Source: Candidatus Dechloromonas phosphorivorans
GTDB lineage: Bacteria; Pseudomonadota; Gammaproteobacteria; Burkholderiales; Rhodocyclaceae
Reading direction: 5' to 3'
DNA length: 64,000 nucleotides
NCBI GenBank assembly: GCA_016721185.1
Contig: JADKIP010000012.1
Coordinates: 1 to 64,000 of the forward strand
The number at the start of each line of letters is the position of its first letter. The stretch's first letter is position 1. This document shows positions 16,879 through 25,433 of the stretch, in pieces. The position numbers and the translations under genes are program-made. A model generated the notes under the pieces. It did no database searches and had not been told where the DNA came from. It was given only the letters and a program-made list of their open reading frames with translations.

Positions 16879-18687
16879 ATGCGCCGCTCCACCGCCTTAC
16901 CCAAACCACCCACCGGCCAACCGCTGGCCGAAACCCATATCTGGCTCACCCTGCGCACGCTATTCCCCTACCTCTGGGCCTACCGCGTGCGGGTCATTGC
17001 GGCGCTCGCCTGCCTGGTTGCGGCCAAGGTCGCCAACGTCGGCGTACCCTTGATCTTCAAGGAAATGATCGATGGCCTGACGCCGGGTCAGCAAGCCCTC
17101 GCCTTGCCCGCCTTGCTGCTGGCGCTCTACGGCGCGCTGCGCTTTTCGACAGCGCTCTTCACCGAATTGCGCGAAATCCTCTTTGCCCGCGTCACCCAGC
17201 GCGCCGTTCGTCAGGTGGCACTGGAGGTCTTCCGCCATCTGCACGCGCTGAGCCTGCGCTTTCATCTGGAACGCCAGACCGGCGGCGTCTCGCGCGACGT
17301 TGAACGCGGCAGCCGATCAATTTCCAGCCTGATCTCCTACACCCTCTATTCCATCCTCCCGACCCTGGTCGAAATCGGCCTCGTACTCGGCATTCTCTTC
17401 GTCAAATATGATGCCGGCTATGTCCTGATTACCCTGGTTTCACTAGTCAGCTACATCGTCTTCACCGTCAAGGTGAGCAACTGGCGGATCGACATTCGCC
17501 GCGCCGTCAATGAAAACGATTCGGCCGCCAATAGCCGCGCGGTCGATAGCCTGCTCAACTACGAAACCGTCAAATACTTCAATAACGAAGCCTGGGAAGC
17601 CCGCCGTTACGACGAGCAAATGCTCAAGTGGGAAGATGCCGCGACCCGGAGCCAGACCACCCTCGCCTTCCTCAACCTCGGCCAGCAAGCGATCATCGCG
17701 CTCGGCGTCACCGCCATGATGTGGCGGGCGGCCAGCGGTGTCGTCGCTGGTGAAATGACCATCGGCGACCTCGTGCTGGTCAACGCCTTCCTGATCCAGC
17801 TTTACGCGCCACTCAACTTTCTCGGCATTGTCTATCGCGAAATCCGTCAGGCGCTGACCGACATCGAGCGCATGTTCCAGTTACTGCAGCAAAACCGGGA
17901 AATCGCCGATGCACCGGACGCGCGTGATGTGCCAACCGGGGCGCTGGATATTCAATTTGAGGCGGTGAATTTCGGCTACGAGCCGGATCGGCAGATTCTC
18001 AAGCAAGTCAATTTCACCATCGCCCCCGGCAAAACGGTGGCGGTAGTCGGCCATTCCGGCGCCGGCAAATCAACCCTGTCGCGCCTGCTTTACCGCTTTT
18101 ACGATGTCACCGGCGGCGCCATCCGCATCAACGGCCATGATCTGCGCAGCCTGAAACAAAACAGCCTGCGTGCCGCAATCGGCATCGTGCCGCAGGATAC
18201 GGTGCTGTTCAACGACACCATTTTCTACAACATCAACTACGGCCGGCCCGAAGCCAGTCCGGAAGAAGTTTACGGCGCTGCAGGGGCGGCCCAGTTGCAT
18301 GAATTTATCGAATCACTGCCGCAAAAATACGAAACCCGGGTCGGCGAACGCGGCCTCAAACTCTCCGGCGGTGAGAAGCAACGGGTTGCCATCGCCCGCG
18401 CCCTGCTCAAAAACCCGCCCATCCTGATTTTTGACGAAGCCACCTCGGCGCTCGACTCCGGCACCGAGCGCGCCATCCAGAGCCAGCTTGAGCTTGCCGC
18501 GCTTGGTCGGACGACGCTGACCATTGCCCACCGGCTATCAACCGTGATGAACGCCGACGAAATCATTGTGATGAGCGATGGCCAGATCATCGAACGCGGC
18601 CCCCACGCCGCCCTGCTCGCCGCCGAAGGGCAATACGCCCGCATGTGGACGCTACAGCAGCAAGAGGACAGCTCAAATCCAGCCTAA
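16879..18687 (+). CDS. ABC exporter of the Atm1/heavy-metal type (fused permease-ATPase)
   Basis: 602 residues from ATG 16879; the frame is open back to 16615 but that part is unlike any transporter. It is a half-transporter with six membrane helices (residues about 45-330) including YETVKYFNNEAWEARRYDE, the Atm1-family signature, and LNFLGIVYREIRQALTDIERMF. The nucleotide-binding domain has Walker A GHSGAGKST (391-399), signature LSGGEKQRVAIARALL (about 495) and Walker B ILIFDEATSALD. Atm1-type exporters move glutathione-linked sulphur or metal conjugates, so a role in Fe-S or metal homeostasis is likely. It works as a homodimer in the inner membrane. Confidence 0.85.
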   Translation: MRRSTALPKPPTGQPLAETHIWLTLRTLFPYLWAYRVRVIAALACLVAAKVANVGVPLIFKEMIDGLTPGQQALALPALLLALYGALRFSTALFTELREILFARVTQRAVRQVALEVFRHLHALSLRFHLERQTGGVSRDVERGSRSISSLISYTLYSILPTLVEIGLVLGILFVKYDAGYVLITLVSLVSYIVFTVKVSNWRIDIRRAVNENDSAANSRAVDSLLNYETVKYFNNEAWEARRYDEQMLKWEDAATRSQTTLAFLNLGQQAIIALGVTAMMWRAASGVVAGEMTIGDLVLVNAFLIQLYAPLNFLGIVYREIRQALTDIERMFQLLQQNREIADAPDARDVPTGALDIQFEAVNFGYEPDRQILKQVNFTIAPGKTVAVVGHSGAGKSTLSRLLYRFYDVTGGAIRINGHDLRSLKQNSLRAAIGIVPQDTVLFNDTIFYNINYGRPEASPEEVYGAAGAAQLHEFIESLPQKYETRVGERGLKLSGGEKQRVAIARALLKNPPILIFDEATSALDSGTERAIQSQLELAALGRTTLTIAHRLSTVMNADEIIVMSDGQIIERGPHAALLAAEGQYARMWTLQQQEDSSNPA

Positions 18688-18750
18688 TAAAACTATAACT
18701 TTAGCCATAAACTATCGGCCATTTAGCCAGGCAGCCGATGTTTAACTCCG

Positions 18751-20664
18751 ATGCGTAACCCTCCGCCACTCGCCAAAAAGCGCAGGTATTGGTCGCGCTG
18801 GTTATTGCCGGCAGCGCTATTTTTGCTGCTCACCGCCGCCACGCTGAGCGCCTGGCTGTGGCAATCGCGCCTTCAGCGCGAGGCTGCCGAGCTATCCGAC
18901 AGCCAGGAGAGTGCGGCGGTCACGGCGGACATTCGTCGCCAACTGCGCTTGCACGCCCAATTTCTAGGCTCGCTACAAGCCTTCGCCGCAACCCATCCCG
19001 AGCAGGACTTGCGCATCTGGCGGCACTACGCCGAACAAATTGATGCCGGTGGCACGCTTTCCGGGCTTTTTGCCTTTGCCTACGCCCCCGCGGTGAGCCG
19101 CAGCGACATTGAGCACTTCGTTTTTTCGATGCGCCAGCAAGTTGACCGCAGCAACTTCCGAATCATCCCCGAACCACGTGAAGATCTTGTCGCCCCGGTT
19201 GTTTTTGCCGCCCCCGAAACACCAGAACTCCAGCCCGCCATTGGTTTCGACATACTTTCCGAACCGACCCGCCGTGCCGCAATTCACCGCGCCATCGACA
19301 CCCGAGGGATCGCCCTGTCAGGCCCTCTCGTACCGATTAGCGATGCAGGCAACGGCCGCCCGGCTTTCCTGATGGCACATGCGCTTTACCGCAGCGGCCT
19401 AGCACTCGAAAACGCCAGCCAGCGGCGCCAGGCTTTTCGCGGTGCCGTATTGGCCCTCTTCCGCACCGATACTTTTTTCTCGTCGCTCAATTTGGGCGAT
19501 CAGAATCGACTCGCCCTGCAAGTATTTGACGAAAGCCTGTCGAGCGAGGCCGGCGAATCAAGTATTCCAAAACTGATTTACGACTCTGAACCAAATTTGA
19601 AGGCGGCACCGGAAACCAGCCGACTGCATCATGAAATTGATTTTGGCGGCCGTAACTGGATTCTCGAATTTCGCCCGCGCAACAGCGAGGCCAAAACGTG
19701 GGCATTCGACTTGGCCACTTTCATTCTGATCGGCGGCACGCTGGGCAACCTGCTGATTTCGCTGCTCATCTTCCAACTTAGCACCCATCGAGAGCGCGCC
19801 GAACGGTACGCCGAAAAGGTCACGCGGGAACTGCGCGATCACCGCGACCATCTTCATGAACTGGTCGCCGAGCGCACGGCTCGCCTCGAAGCCGCCTTGC
19901 AACGGGTCATTGCTGCCAATCAGGCAAAGTCAGAATTTCTCGCCAACATGTCGCACGAACTGCGCACGCCGATGCACGCGGTGTTGGGCTTTTCCCAGCT
20001 AGGCATCGAGCGCGCCGATAGCGACGGCCAAGCCAAACTGAGCCAATACTTCCAGCGCATCGAGCAGAGCGCCAGCCGCTTGCTCGACCTGATCAACGAG
20101 TTGCTTGATCTTTCAAAACTGGAATCCGGTCATACGGAATTGCTCATGCAGCCCACAGATATGAGTGTCCTGCTCGACCAAGTCATCGGGCAGATGGAGT
20201 CCCTGCTCATCCAGCGCCAACTGAAAATCGAATTCGTTTCATTGGCGACCGATGTCGAACTCGCCATCGATCCCAAGCGAATAACGCAGGTCATTTTCAA
20301 TCTGCTCTCCAATGCCATCAAGTTTTCGCCGGCCCACAGCCTTATCCGCATCGAGCTTGACGTCGCCGACCTGCCGCTGGGTCGTCGCGCGCAGGACAAT
20401 GGCACGCAACCTGCGCTGGTCATCCGTTTCATCGACAGCGGCATCGGTATCCCGGAAGAGGAGCTGGAAAGCATTTTTGAAAAATTTGAACAGAGCAGTA
20501 CAACCCGCACCGGCGCCGGCGGCACCGGGCTGGGGCTGGCGATCAGCCGGGCAATTGTGACGCAGCACCGTGGTACGATCTCGGCTAAAAACAACCTTGC
20601 GGGTGGCGCTTGTTTCACCGTTACCCTGCCAAAAGATAACGGGAATCGGGGCGACTCCGCATGA
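18751..20664 (+). CDS. CHASE-domain sensor histidine kinase
   Basis: 637 residues. An N-terminal membrane helix (WLLPAALFLLLTAATLSAWLW) is followed by a periplasmic CHASE domain (about 55-300; FDILSEPTRRAAIHRAIDTRG is diagnostic). A second helix (FILIGGTLGNLLISLLIFQL), a coiled coil and the kinase core come next. H-box MSHELRTPMHAVLGFSQ (His402), N-box QVIFNLLSNAIKFSP, G1 DSGIGIPEEELESIFEKFEQ and G2 GTGLGLAIS are all present. CHASE domains bind small ligands outside the membrane; the ligand here is unknown. The stop overlaps the next ATG by four bases (ATGA), which couples it to the receiver protein. Confidence 0.9.
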   Translation: MRNPPPLAKKRRYWSRWLLPAALFLLLTAATLSAWLWQSRLQREAAELSDSQESAAVTADIRRQLRLHAQFLGSLQAFAATHPEQDLRIWRHYAEQIDAGGTLSGLFAFAYAPAVSRSDIEHFVFSMRQQVDRSNFRIIPEPREDLVAPVVFAAPETPELQPAIGFDILSEPTRRAAIHRAIDTRGIALSGPLVPISDAGNGRPAFLMAHALYRSGLALENASQRRQAFRGAVLALFRTDTFFSSLNLGDQNRLALQVFDESLSSEAGESSIPKLIYDSEPNLKAAPETSRLHHEIDFGGRNWILEFRPRNSEAKTWAFDLATFILIGGTLGNLLISLLIFQLSTHRERAERYAEKVTRELRDHRDHLHELVAERTARLEAALQRVIAANQAKSEFLANMSHELRTPMHAVLGFSQLGIERADSDGQAKLSQYFQRIEQSASRLLDLINELLDLSKLESGHTELLMQPTDMSVLLDQVIGQMESLLIQRQLKIEFVSLATDVELAIDPKRITQVIFNLLSNAIKFSPAHSLIRIELDVADLPLGRRAQDNGTQPALVIRFIDSGIGIPEEELESIFEKFEQSSTTRTGAGGTGLGLAISRAIVTQHRGTISAKNNLAGGACFTVTLPKDNGNRGDSA

Positions 20665-21572
20665 CGAACAAAACACGCATTTTGGCAGTAGATGACGAAG
20701 CGCTGAATCTCGAAATTCTGCTCGAATATTTCGCTGATGAATGTGCCCTTACGCTGGACACGGCCGATGGTGGCGAAGCCGCCTGGGCCCTGCTGCAAAA
20801 CCCGGAAAACGACTACAAGGCGATCCTGCTCGACCGCATGATGCCTGGCCTGGATGGCATCGGTCTACTCAAGCGGATCAAGGGCGATGCGCGTCTCGCC
20901 GGCATTCCGGTCATCATGCAAACCGCTGCAAATTCCGCCGCGCAGATTCGCGAAGGGCTCGAAACGGGCGCTTACTACTACCTGACCAAGCCCTACCGCC
21001 GCGACAACTTGTTGGCCATCGTGCAGGCTGCGCTGATCGACGCCGAGGCGCGCGATGCGCTTCGTTTGCAACTGCATAGCCACATCAACTCCCTGCAATT
21101 CCTCAAGCAGGCGGAGTTTTCAATTCGTACCGTGGATGAGGCCTCGCAACTGGCTTCCTTCATTGCGCGGGCCTGCCCGAATGCCGAGATGGTCGTGATG
21201 GGCATTTCTGAATTACTGATTAATGCCGTCGAGCATGGCAATCTCGGTTTGAGCTATGCCGAAAAATCCAGCCTCATGCGCGATGATTGCTGGCGCCCGG
21301 AAATCGATCGGCGAGCAGCGCTGGCGACGAATATCGAGAAAGAGGTCAAGCTGCAATTTCAGCGTGACGAACGCAGCATCACCTTGCGCGTGATCGATCA
21401 GGGCAACGGTTTCGACTGGCAGAGTTTTCTCGAAATTGAACCGGAACGGGCGTTTGACCCCAACGGTCGCGGCATCGCACTTGCCCGCTTACTGAGTTTC
21501 AGCACCCTGATCTATGAAGGCGGCGGCAACACCGCAGTCGCGACGATCAGCCTTGCTGAAAACAATCGTTAA
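20661..21572 (+). CDS. Response regulator with C-terminal GHKL ATPase domain
   Basis: 303 residues. Receiver domain at 5-125 with phosphoacceptor Asp58 (LLDRMMPGLDG), conserved acidic pair VDDE and Lys in LTKPYRR. The C-terminal part carries a HATPase_c-like fold: GISELLINAVEHGNLGL (Asn188), then VIDQGNGFDWQSF and GRGIALARLLS. This resembles anti-sigma/serine kinase domains such as RsbW rather than a transmitter kinase, and no phosphoacceptor His is seen. It sits between a CHASE kinase and a PP2C-type regulator, so a partner-switching role is plausible. That role is inference. Confidence 0.85.
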   Translation: MTNKTRILAVDDEALNLEILLEYFADECALTLDTADGGEAAWALLQNPENDYKAILLDRMMPGLDGIGLLKRIKGDARLAGIPVIMQTAANSAAQIREGLETGAYYYLTKPYRRDNLLAIVQAALIDAEARDALRLQLHSHINSLQFLKQAEFSIRTVDEASQLASFIARACPNAEMVVMGISELLINAVEHGNLGLSYAEKSSLMRDDCWRPEIDRRAALATNIEKEVKLQFQRDERSITLRVIDQGNGFDWQSFLEIEPERAFDPNGRGIALARLLSFSTLIYEGGGNTAVATISLAENNR

Positions 21573-21584
21573 AAGCGGCCAAAA

Positions 21585-23105
21585 ATGACGCTCAAACTAG
21601 CCAAAATGAAGGTACTCGCAGTCGACGACAACCGCACCAATCTGCACATTCTGCAGGTTTTCTTAAAGAAACTCGGGCACCAGGTCATCCTCGCCGAAAA
21701 TGGCGAAGAAGCTGTGCGGATGTTCCAGTCGGAGGCGCCGGACCTGGTTCTGCTCGACATCATGATGCCGGTGATGGATGGCTTTGAAGCCGCTCGCCGC
21801 ATCAAGGCCATGACACAAGAACGCTGGACGCCGGTCATTTTTCTGTCAGCCCTCAACCGTGATGAAAATCTGGTCGAAGGCCTGGAAGCCGGGGGGGACG
21901 ACTACCTCACCAAGCCGATCAATTTTGTCGTGCTCGAAGCCAAGCTGCGCTCAATGCAGCATTCACTGGCCTTGCAACAGACATCAATTGACGCCTTGCG
22001 CCGGGTCAAGGCCATTTCAGACAACGTCATCGACGCACTGATCACGATCGACACGCACGGGACGATTGCTACGGTCAACCGCTCAGCCGAGCGTATTTTC
22101 GGGTGGGAAGCCCGGGAAATGATTGGCCAAAACGTCAAGATGCTGATGCCGGAGCCCTACCTCAGCGAACACGACAGTTATCTGGAAAATTACTTGGCTG
22201 GCCAAGCACCGAAGGTTATTGGCCATTCAAGGGAGGCGATCGGCAAGCAAAAGGACGGCAAACAGTTCCCGATCAATCTCGGCGTTACCGAACTGACGAT
22301 TGATGGAAATCGTATGTTCATCGGCGTTGTCCGGGACATTTCCGAGCAAAAGTTCGCGGAACAAAAACTGCAGAATTATTACGACCAGACACAGAACGAA
22401 CAACAACTGGCGCTGCGTTTGATGGATCTGCAATTGCGCCGGCCCGGCCTCAATGATCCGCGCTTACGCTACAAGGTGATTGCCGCAGACAACTTCAGCG
22501 GCGATGTGGTTGCCGCCTGCCGATCACCCGAAGGGCGCTTCTATGCCTTGCTCGCAGACGCAACCGGGCACGGACTCGCTGCCGCGATCAGCGTTCTCCC
22601 CGTACTGGCGATCTTTTACCGGCTGACAAAACGCAATCACCCCGTTCGGGAAATCATTGCCGAATTGAATCAACAATTAAAAGAATCAATCCCGATCGGC
22701 CGCTTTGTCGCAGCAACCCTGGTCAGCCTTGATGAAGTGACGCAAACCGGCGAAATATGGGTTGGCGGCACACCGTCGGCCTTTATGTTTGACCGTTGGG
22801 GCAGACGCACGCACGAATTTTTATCGACCAACCTGCCACTCGGTATCGTTGACAACCAAACGCTCTCCTGCACGCCACTCCCCTTCACCTGGGGCAAGGA
22901 AGACCAGTTGGTGATCTGCTCGGACGGACTCCTGGAAGCCACCAACACCGATGGCGTCCAGTTCGGCATTGAAGGGCTGATGGCTGCAACCGCCAATTCA
23001 TCCCCGGAAAATCGCTTCAAGAAAATCGAGGCGGAGCTGGAGCGTCACTTGGTAAATAGCATCGCGGCTGACGACATTTCGCTGATGATTATCGATTGCC
23101 CCTGA
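21585..23105 (+). CDS. Response regulator with PAS and SpoIIE/PP2C phosphatase domains
   Basis: 506 residues; ATG 21606 (MKVLAVDD) is an alternative start. Receiver at 8-130 with phosphoacceptor Asp58 (LLDIMMPVMDG) and Lys in LTKPINF. A PAS domain (about 140-260; DALITIDTHGTIATVNRSAERIFGW, VVRDISEQK) and a coiled segment follow. The last part is a SpoIIE-type PP2C phosphatase with metal-binding DNFSGDVVAA, ADATGHGLAAAI and the final DDISLMII. Such proteins dephosphorylate anti-sigma antagonists in response to phosphorylation of the receiver. It is 12 bases after the ATPase-type regulator and probably in the same operon. Confidence 0.88.
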   Translation: MTLKLAKMKVLAVDDNRTNLHILQVFLKKLGHQVILAENGEEAVRMFQSEAPDLVLLDIMMPVMDGFEAARRIKAMTQERWTPVIFLSALNRDENLVEGLEAGGDDYLTKPINFVVLEAKLRSMQHSLALQQTSIDALRRVKAISDNVIDALITIDTHGTIATVNRSAERIFGWEAREMIGQNVKMLMPEPYLSEHDSYLENYLAGQAPKVIGHSREAIGKQKDGKQFPINLGVTELTIDGNRMFIGVVRDISEQKFAEQKLQNYYDQTQNEQQLALRLMDLQLRRPGLNDPRLRYKVIAADNFSGDVVAACRSPEGRFYALLADATGHGLAAAISVLPVLAIFYRLTKRNHPVREIIAELNQQLKESIPIGRFVAATLVSLDEVTQTGEIWVGGTPSAFMFDRWGRRTHEFLSTNLPLGIVDNQTLSCTPLPFTWGKEDQLVICSDGLLEATNTDGVQFGIEGLMAATANSSPENRFKKIEAELERHLVNSIAADDISLMIIDCP

Positions 23106-23124
23106 AACACCGGGTTCATCTCGC

Positions 23125-23724
23125 CTATCTGGCGCTGAACCAGCCTGCAATACTGCGACGCTGGTTATTCGCCATCAGCACTTGGTGGGGAAACGCGTCG
23201 CTCAGGAAGATAATCATTTTGCCAAAAGTCGGGTTGACCGTAGCAATGACTGAATCTCCGGTGGGCTCGAACAAGACCAGTTCGCCCCCATCGCAAACCT
23301 GCCAATTTTCGTTCAGGTAAAAAACGGTAGAAAGTATCCGGTTTCTGGCAGTGCGACCTCTTCCCTGCAAAACATCAGAATGTTTTGCGTAGCCAGCACC
23401 TGCGCCATAAATTGCGTAGTGGCATTCGTAATCGAATAACCCCAGGTACAACGTAGCATTCAAACCGTTTCGCAGCTGCTCCATCCAGACAAGATAGGCA
23501 TGGTCAATGTGATCCGCATCGTCAAGCCAGCTGATCACATCGCCACGAATCGCATCGACTTGCTTCCTGGCCAAGCCTCGACCGACCCGAGCGGCATGAA
23601 ACCGCTGCGTATCGTTATCCTGGCAGCGAGAGAACAATTGCGCCGACAAGATAGCAAGCAAGGGGTTATCCAAAACAATGTAGCCAGTCCGCTCCAACTG
23701 TTCGGCAATTTTTTCTATGTGCAT
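23125..23724 (-). CDS. 2-oxoglutarate/Fe(II)-dependent oxygenase (SM-20-like)
   Basis: 199 residues from ATG 23724 (MHIEKIAEQLERTGYIVLDN). The Fe(II) triad is visible: His115 and Asp117 in YAKHSDVL, and His180 in AFPHQVLM. Arg190 (RRSIAGWF) is placed to bind the 2-oxoglutarate carboxylate. GGELVLFEP is the typical strand before the distal His. Homologues (prolyl hydroxylase-like SM-20/EgtD-unrelated group) modify proteins or small molecules; the substrate is unknown. It is convergent with the signalling operon, 19 bases from its stop. Confidence 0.8.
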   Translation of the reverse strand: MHIEKIAEQLERTGYIVLDNPLLAILSAQLFSRCQDNDTQRFHAARVGRGLARKQVDAIRGDVISWLDDADHIDHAYLVWMEQLRNGLNATLYLGLFDYECHYAIYGAGAGYAKHSDVLQGRGRTARNRILSTVFYLNENWQVCDGGELVLFEPTGDSVIATVNPTFGKMIIFLSDAFPHQVLMANNQRRSIAGWFSAR

Positions 23725-23919
23725 CGTTAGCCCAGTTAGCCTTGGCGGGTGCCGCAATCCGCGAGGATACGAGCTATTGGGCCGTAATTACCGGCACTGA
23801 TTAAATTCAATTGCCAGCCACAAGGGGATTGATCTGACCTACTGGGTTTTCGACTCTATTTGCGAGTTTTCGACTTTAATTGTCGAGAACAACACCCGAT
23901 CATTAAACCTTTTCAGGTA

Positions 23920-23946
23920 TTAGCACTCCGATGCAGCGAGTGCTAA
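23920..23946 (+). promoter_or_regulatory. CIRCE operator (HrcA binding site) in front of rpoH
   Basis: A perfect match to the classical CIRCE inverted repeat: TTAGCACTC, nine spacer bases, GAGTGCTAA. It ends 33 bases before the rpoH ATG and overlaps an extended -10 (TGCTAAAAT). HrcA binding here would block the promoter until heat or misfolding titrates HrcA-GroE. That mechanism is established for groE/dnaK operons; its use at this rpoH is inferred from the site alone. hrcA is not in the window. Confidence 0.93.
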
Positions 23947-23949
23947 AAT
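23942..23949 (+). promoter_or_regulatory. Probable extended -10 element of the rpoH promoter
   Basis: TG-N-TAAAAT lies directly on the right arm of the CIRCE element and about 31 bases before the ATG. No good -35 is visible at 17 bases; the corresponding position lies inside the CIRCE left arm. Extended -10 promoters tolerate this. A GAAGGAGA ribosome binding site follows at about 23963-23970. Confidence 0.5.
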
Positions 23950-23979
23950 ATTATTGGACTTCGAAGGAGAACATACGCA

Positions 23980-24843
23980 ATGACCCATGCCTTAACACTT
24001 CACTTTCCCTCGGCGGTTGGCAACATCGATGCTTATATTCAGGCAGCGAACCGTTACCCAATGCTTACAGAAGCTGAGGAGATCGGGCTGGCCGAGCGTT
24101 TCCATAATGACGGTGATGTGGAAGCGGCGCGTCAGCTGGTACTTTCCCATCTTCGTTTGGTGATCTCCATCGCACGCGGTTATCTGGGCTATGGCCTGCC
24201 GCATGCGGATTTGATTCAGGAAGGCAATATTGGCCTGATGAAAGCGGTCAAACGCTTTGATTCCGGGCGCGGTGTTCGCCTGGTGTCTTTTGCCATGCAC
24301 TGGATCAAGGCTGAAATTCACGAGTACATCTTGAAGAACTGGCGCCTGGTCAAAGTGGCCACCACCAAGGCGCAGCGCAAACTGTTTTTTAATCTGCGCA
24401 GCCTGAAGAATGGCTACGAAGGGGTTGATACGCTTTCCGGTACGCAAGCGACCGAAGTGGCGACCCGCCTTGGCGTCAAACAGTCCGAGGTAATTGAGAT
24501 GGAAACCCGCCTCACCGGTCGCGACTTGGCGCTGGAAGGTAATCCCGATGACAGCGACGATGCTTTTGCACCCATCGACTACTTGGCAGATTCGCGCTAC
24601 GAACCGACCCGCGTGCTTGAAAACAAGTCGATCGCCCACTTGCAAGGCGAGGGTTTGCATGAGGCGCTGAATACGCTGGACCCACGTAGCCGTCGCATTA
24701 TCGAAACACGCTGGCTGCACGAAGAGGGTGAAGGTGCGACCCTGCATGATTTAGCTGCCGAGTTCAGCGTTTCGGCCGAGCGGATTCGCCAGATCGAGGT
24801 GAAAGCCCTACAGAAAATGCGCAGCGTGCTGATTGCCGCCTGA
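23980..24843 (+). CDS. rpoH: RNA polymerase heat-shock sigma factor (sigma-32)
   Basis: 287 residues. Region 2 has LVISIARGYLGYGLPHADLIQEGNIGLMKAVKRFD and the -10 recognition segment FAMHWIKAEIHEYIL. The RpoH box QRKLFFNLR (132-140), needed for core competition and chaperone control, separates it from RpoD and RpoS. Region 4 is YEPTRVLE to AERIRQIEVKALQKMRSVL. It directs core polymerase to chaperone and protease promoters. The CIRCE site upstream implies added HrcA control. A strong hairpin terminator follows at 24869. Confidence 0.97.
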   Translation: MTHALTLHFPSAVGNIDAYIQAANRYPMLTEAEEIGLAERFHNDGDVEAARQLVLSHLRLVISIARGYLGYGLPHADLIQEGNIGLMKAVKRFDSGRGVRLVSFAMHWIKAEIHEYILKNWRLVKVATTKAQRKLFFNLRSLKNGYEGVDTLSGTQATEVATRLGVKQSEVIEMETRLTGRDLALEGNPDDSDDAFAPIDYLADSRYEPTRVLENKSIAHLQGEGLHEALNTLDPRSRRIIETRWLHEEGEGATLHDLAAEFSVSAERIRQIEVKALQKMRSVLIAA

Positions 24844-24868
24844 AAACTCAGGCAACTGATGCGAAAAA

Positions 24869-24891
24869 GGGAGCCGAGGCTCCCTTTTTTT
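24869..24891. terminator. Bidirectional terminator between rpoH and napB
   Basis: GGGAGCC pairs with GGCTCCC around a two-base loop. Seven T residues follow on the plus strand (24885-24891) and AAAAA precedes on the left (24864-24868), so it can stop both rpoH and the converging nap transcript, which ends at 24906. Confidence 0.9.
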
Positions 24892-24905
24892 GGCGATGAA
24901 TCTAT

Positions 24906-25403
24906 TCAGTTTTTCTTGCCGGCACCCGGTTTTTGGGATTTGCTCTCTGCCATGTCGCCTTTGAAACTGTTTTCAACCAGCGGCGGCGCATCAACCTGCG
25001 GCACGTGGCACTGCGTACAGTTGTGACGCAGCGCGGAAGTACTTGCCAGCTTCTTGCCGTCACGGTCCAGGAAATGGCTGTCGCCGATTTTGGGCGCATT
25101 CTTCTTTTTGTAGACGTCCGGCCCATGGCAAGTCAGGCACTGGTTTTCTTCCAGCGTAATTTCATCAAAGTTTTCGACGGCATGCGGAATCACCGGCGGC
25201 TGGTCACGATAAGTGCGCGCCACCTTGGTTTGCCCTCCCGGTTTTCCGCCCAGATATTTTTTGGCGTCCGGCGCCTGGTCGACCGCAGAAACCTCCGCGC
25301 CACGCATCGGTTGAGGGGAATCCTGAGCATGCGCTGGGGCAGCCAGCGCCCAACAGGCGGCGGAAGCCAGAATTGCGAATGTCGTCTTCAGAACTTGTTT
25401 CAT
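24906..25403 (-). CDS. napB: Periplasmic nitrate reductase, dihaem cytochrome c subunit
   Basis: 165 residues. Signal peptide of 26 residues (ACWALAAPAHA|Q). Two c-type haem sites are visible, CLTCH (89-93) and CTQCH (129-133), with His74, in PPVIPHAV, and His110, in DSHF, as likely distal ligands. NapB passes electrons to NapA in the periplasm. It is the last gene of napDAGHB, 30 bases after napH, and reads towards the shared terminator. Confidence 0.95.
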   Translation of the reverse strand: MKQVLKTTFAILASAACWALAAPAHAQDSPQPMRGAEVSAVDQAPDAKKYLGGKPGGQTKVARTYRDQPPVIPHAVENFDEITLEENQCLTCHGPDVYKKKNAPKIGDSHFLDRDGKKLASTSALRHNCTQCHVPQVDAPPLVENSFKGDMAESKSQKPGAGKKN

Positions 25404-25433
25404 GGTGGGCGCTCCTCCTCTAGAACTCGATAA

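Noticed and set aside
23992..24747. 251-residue minus-strand open frame
   Set aside because: Exact complement of rpoH.
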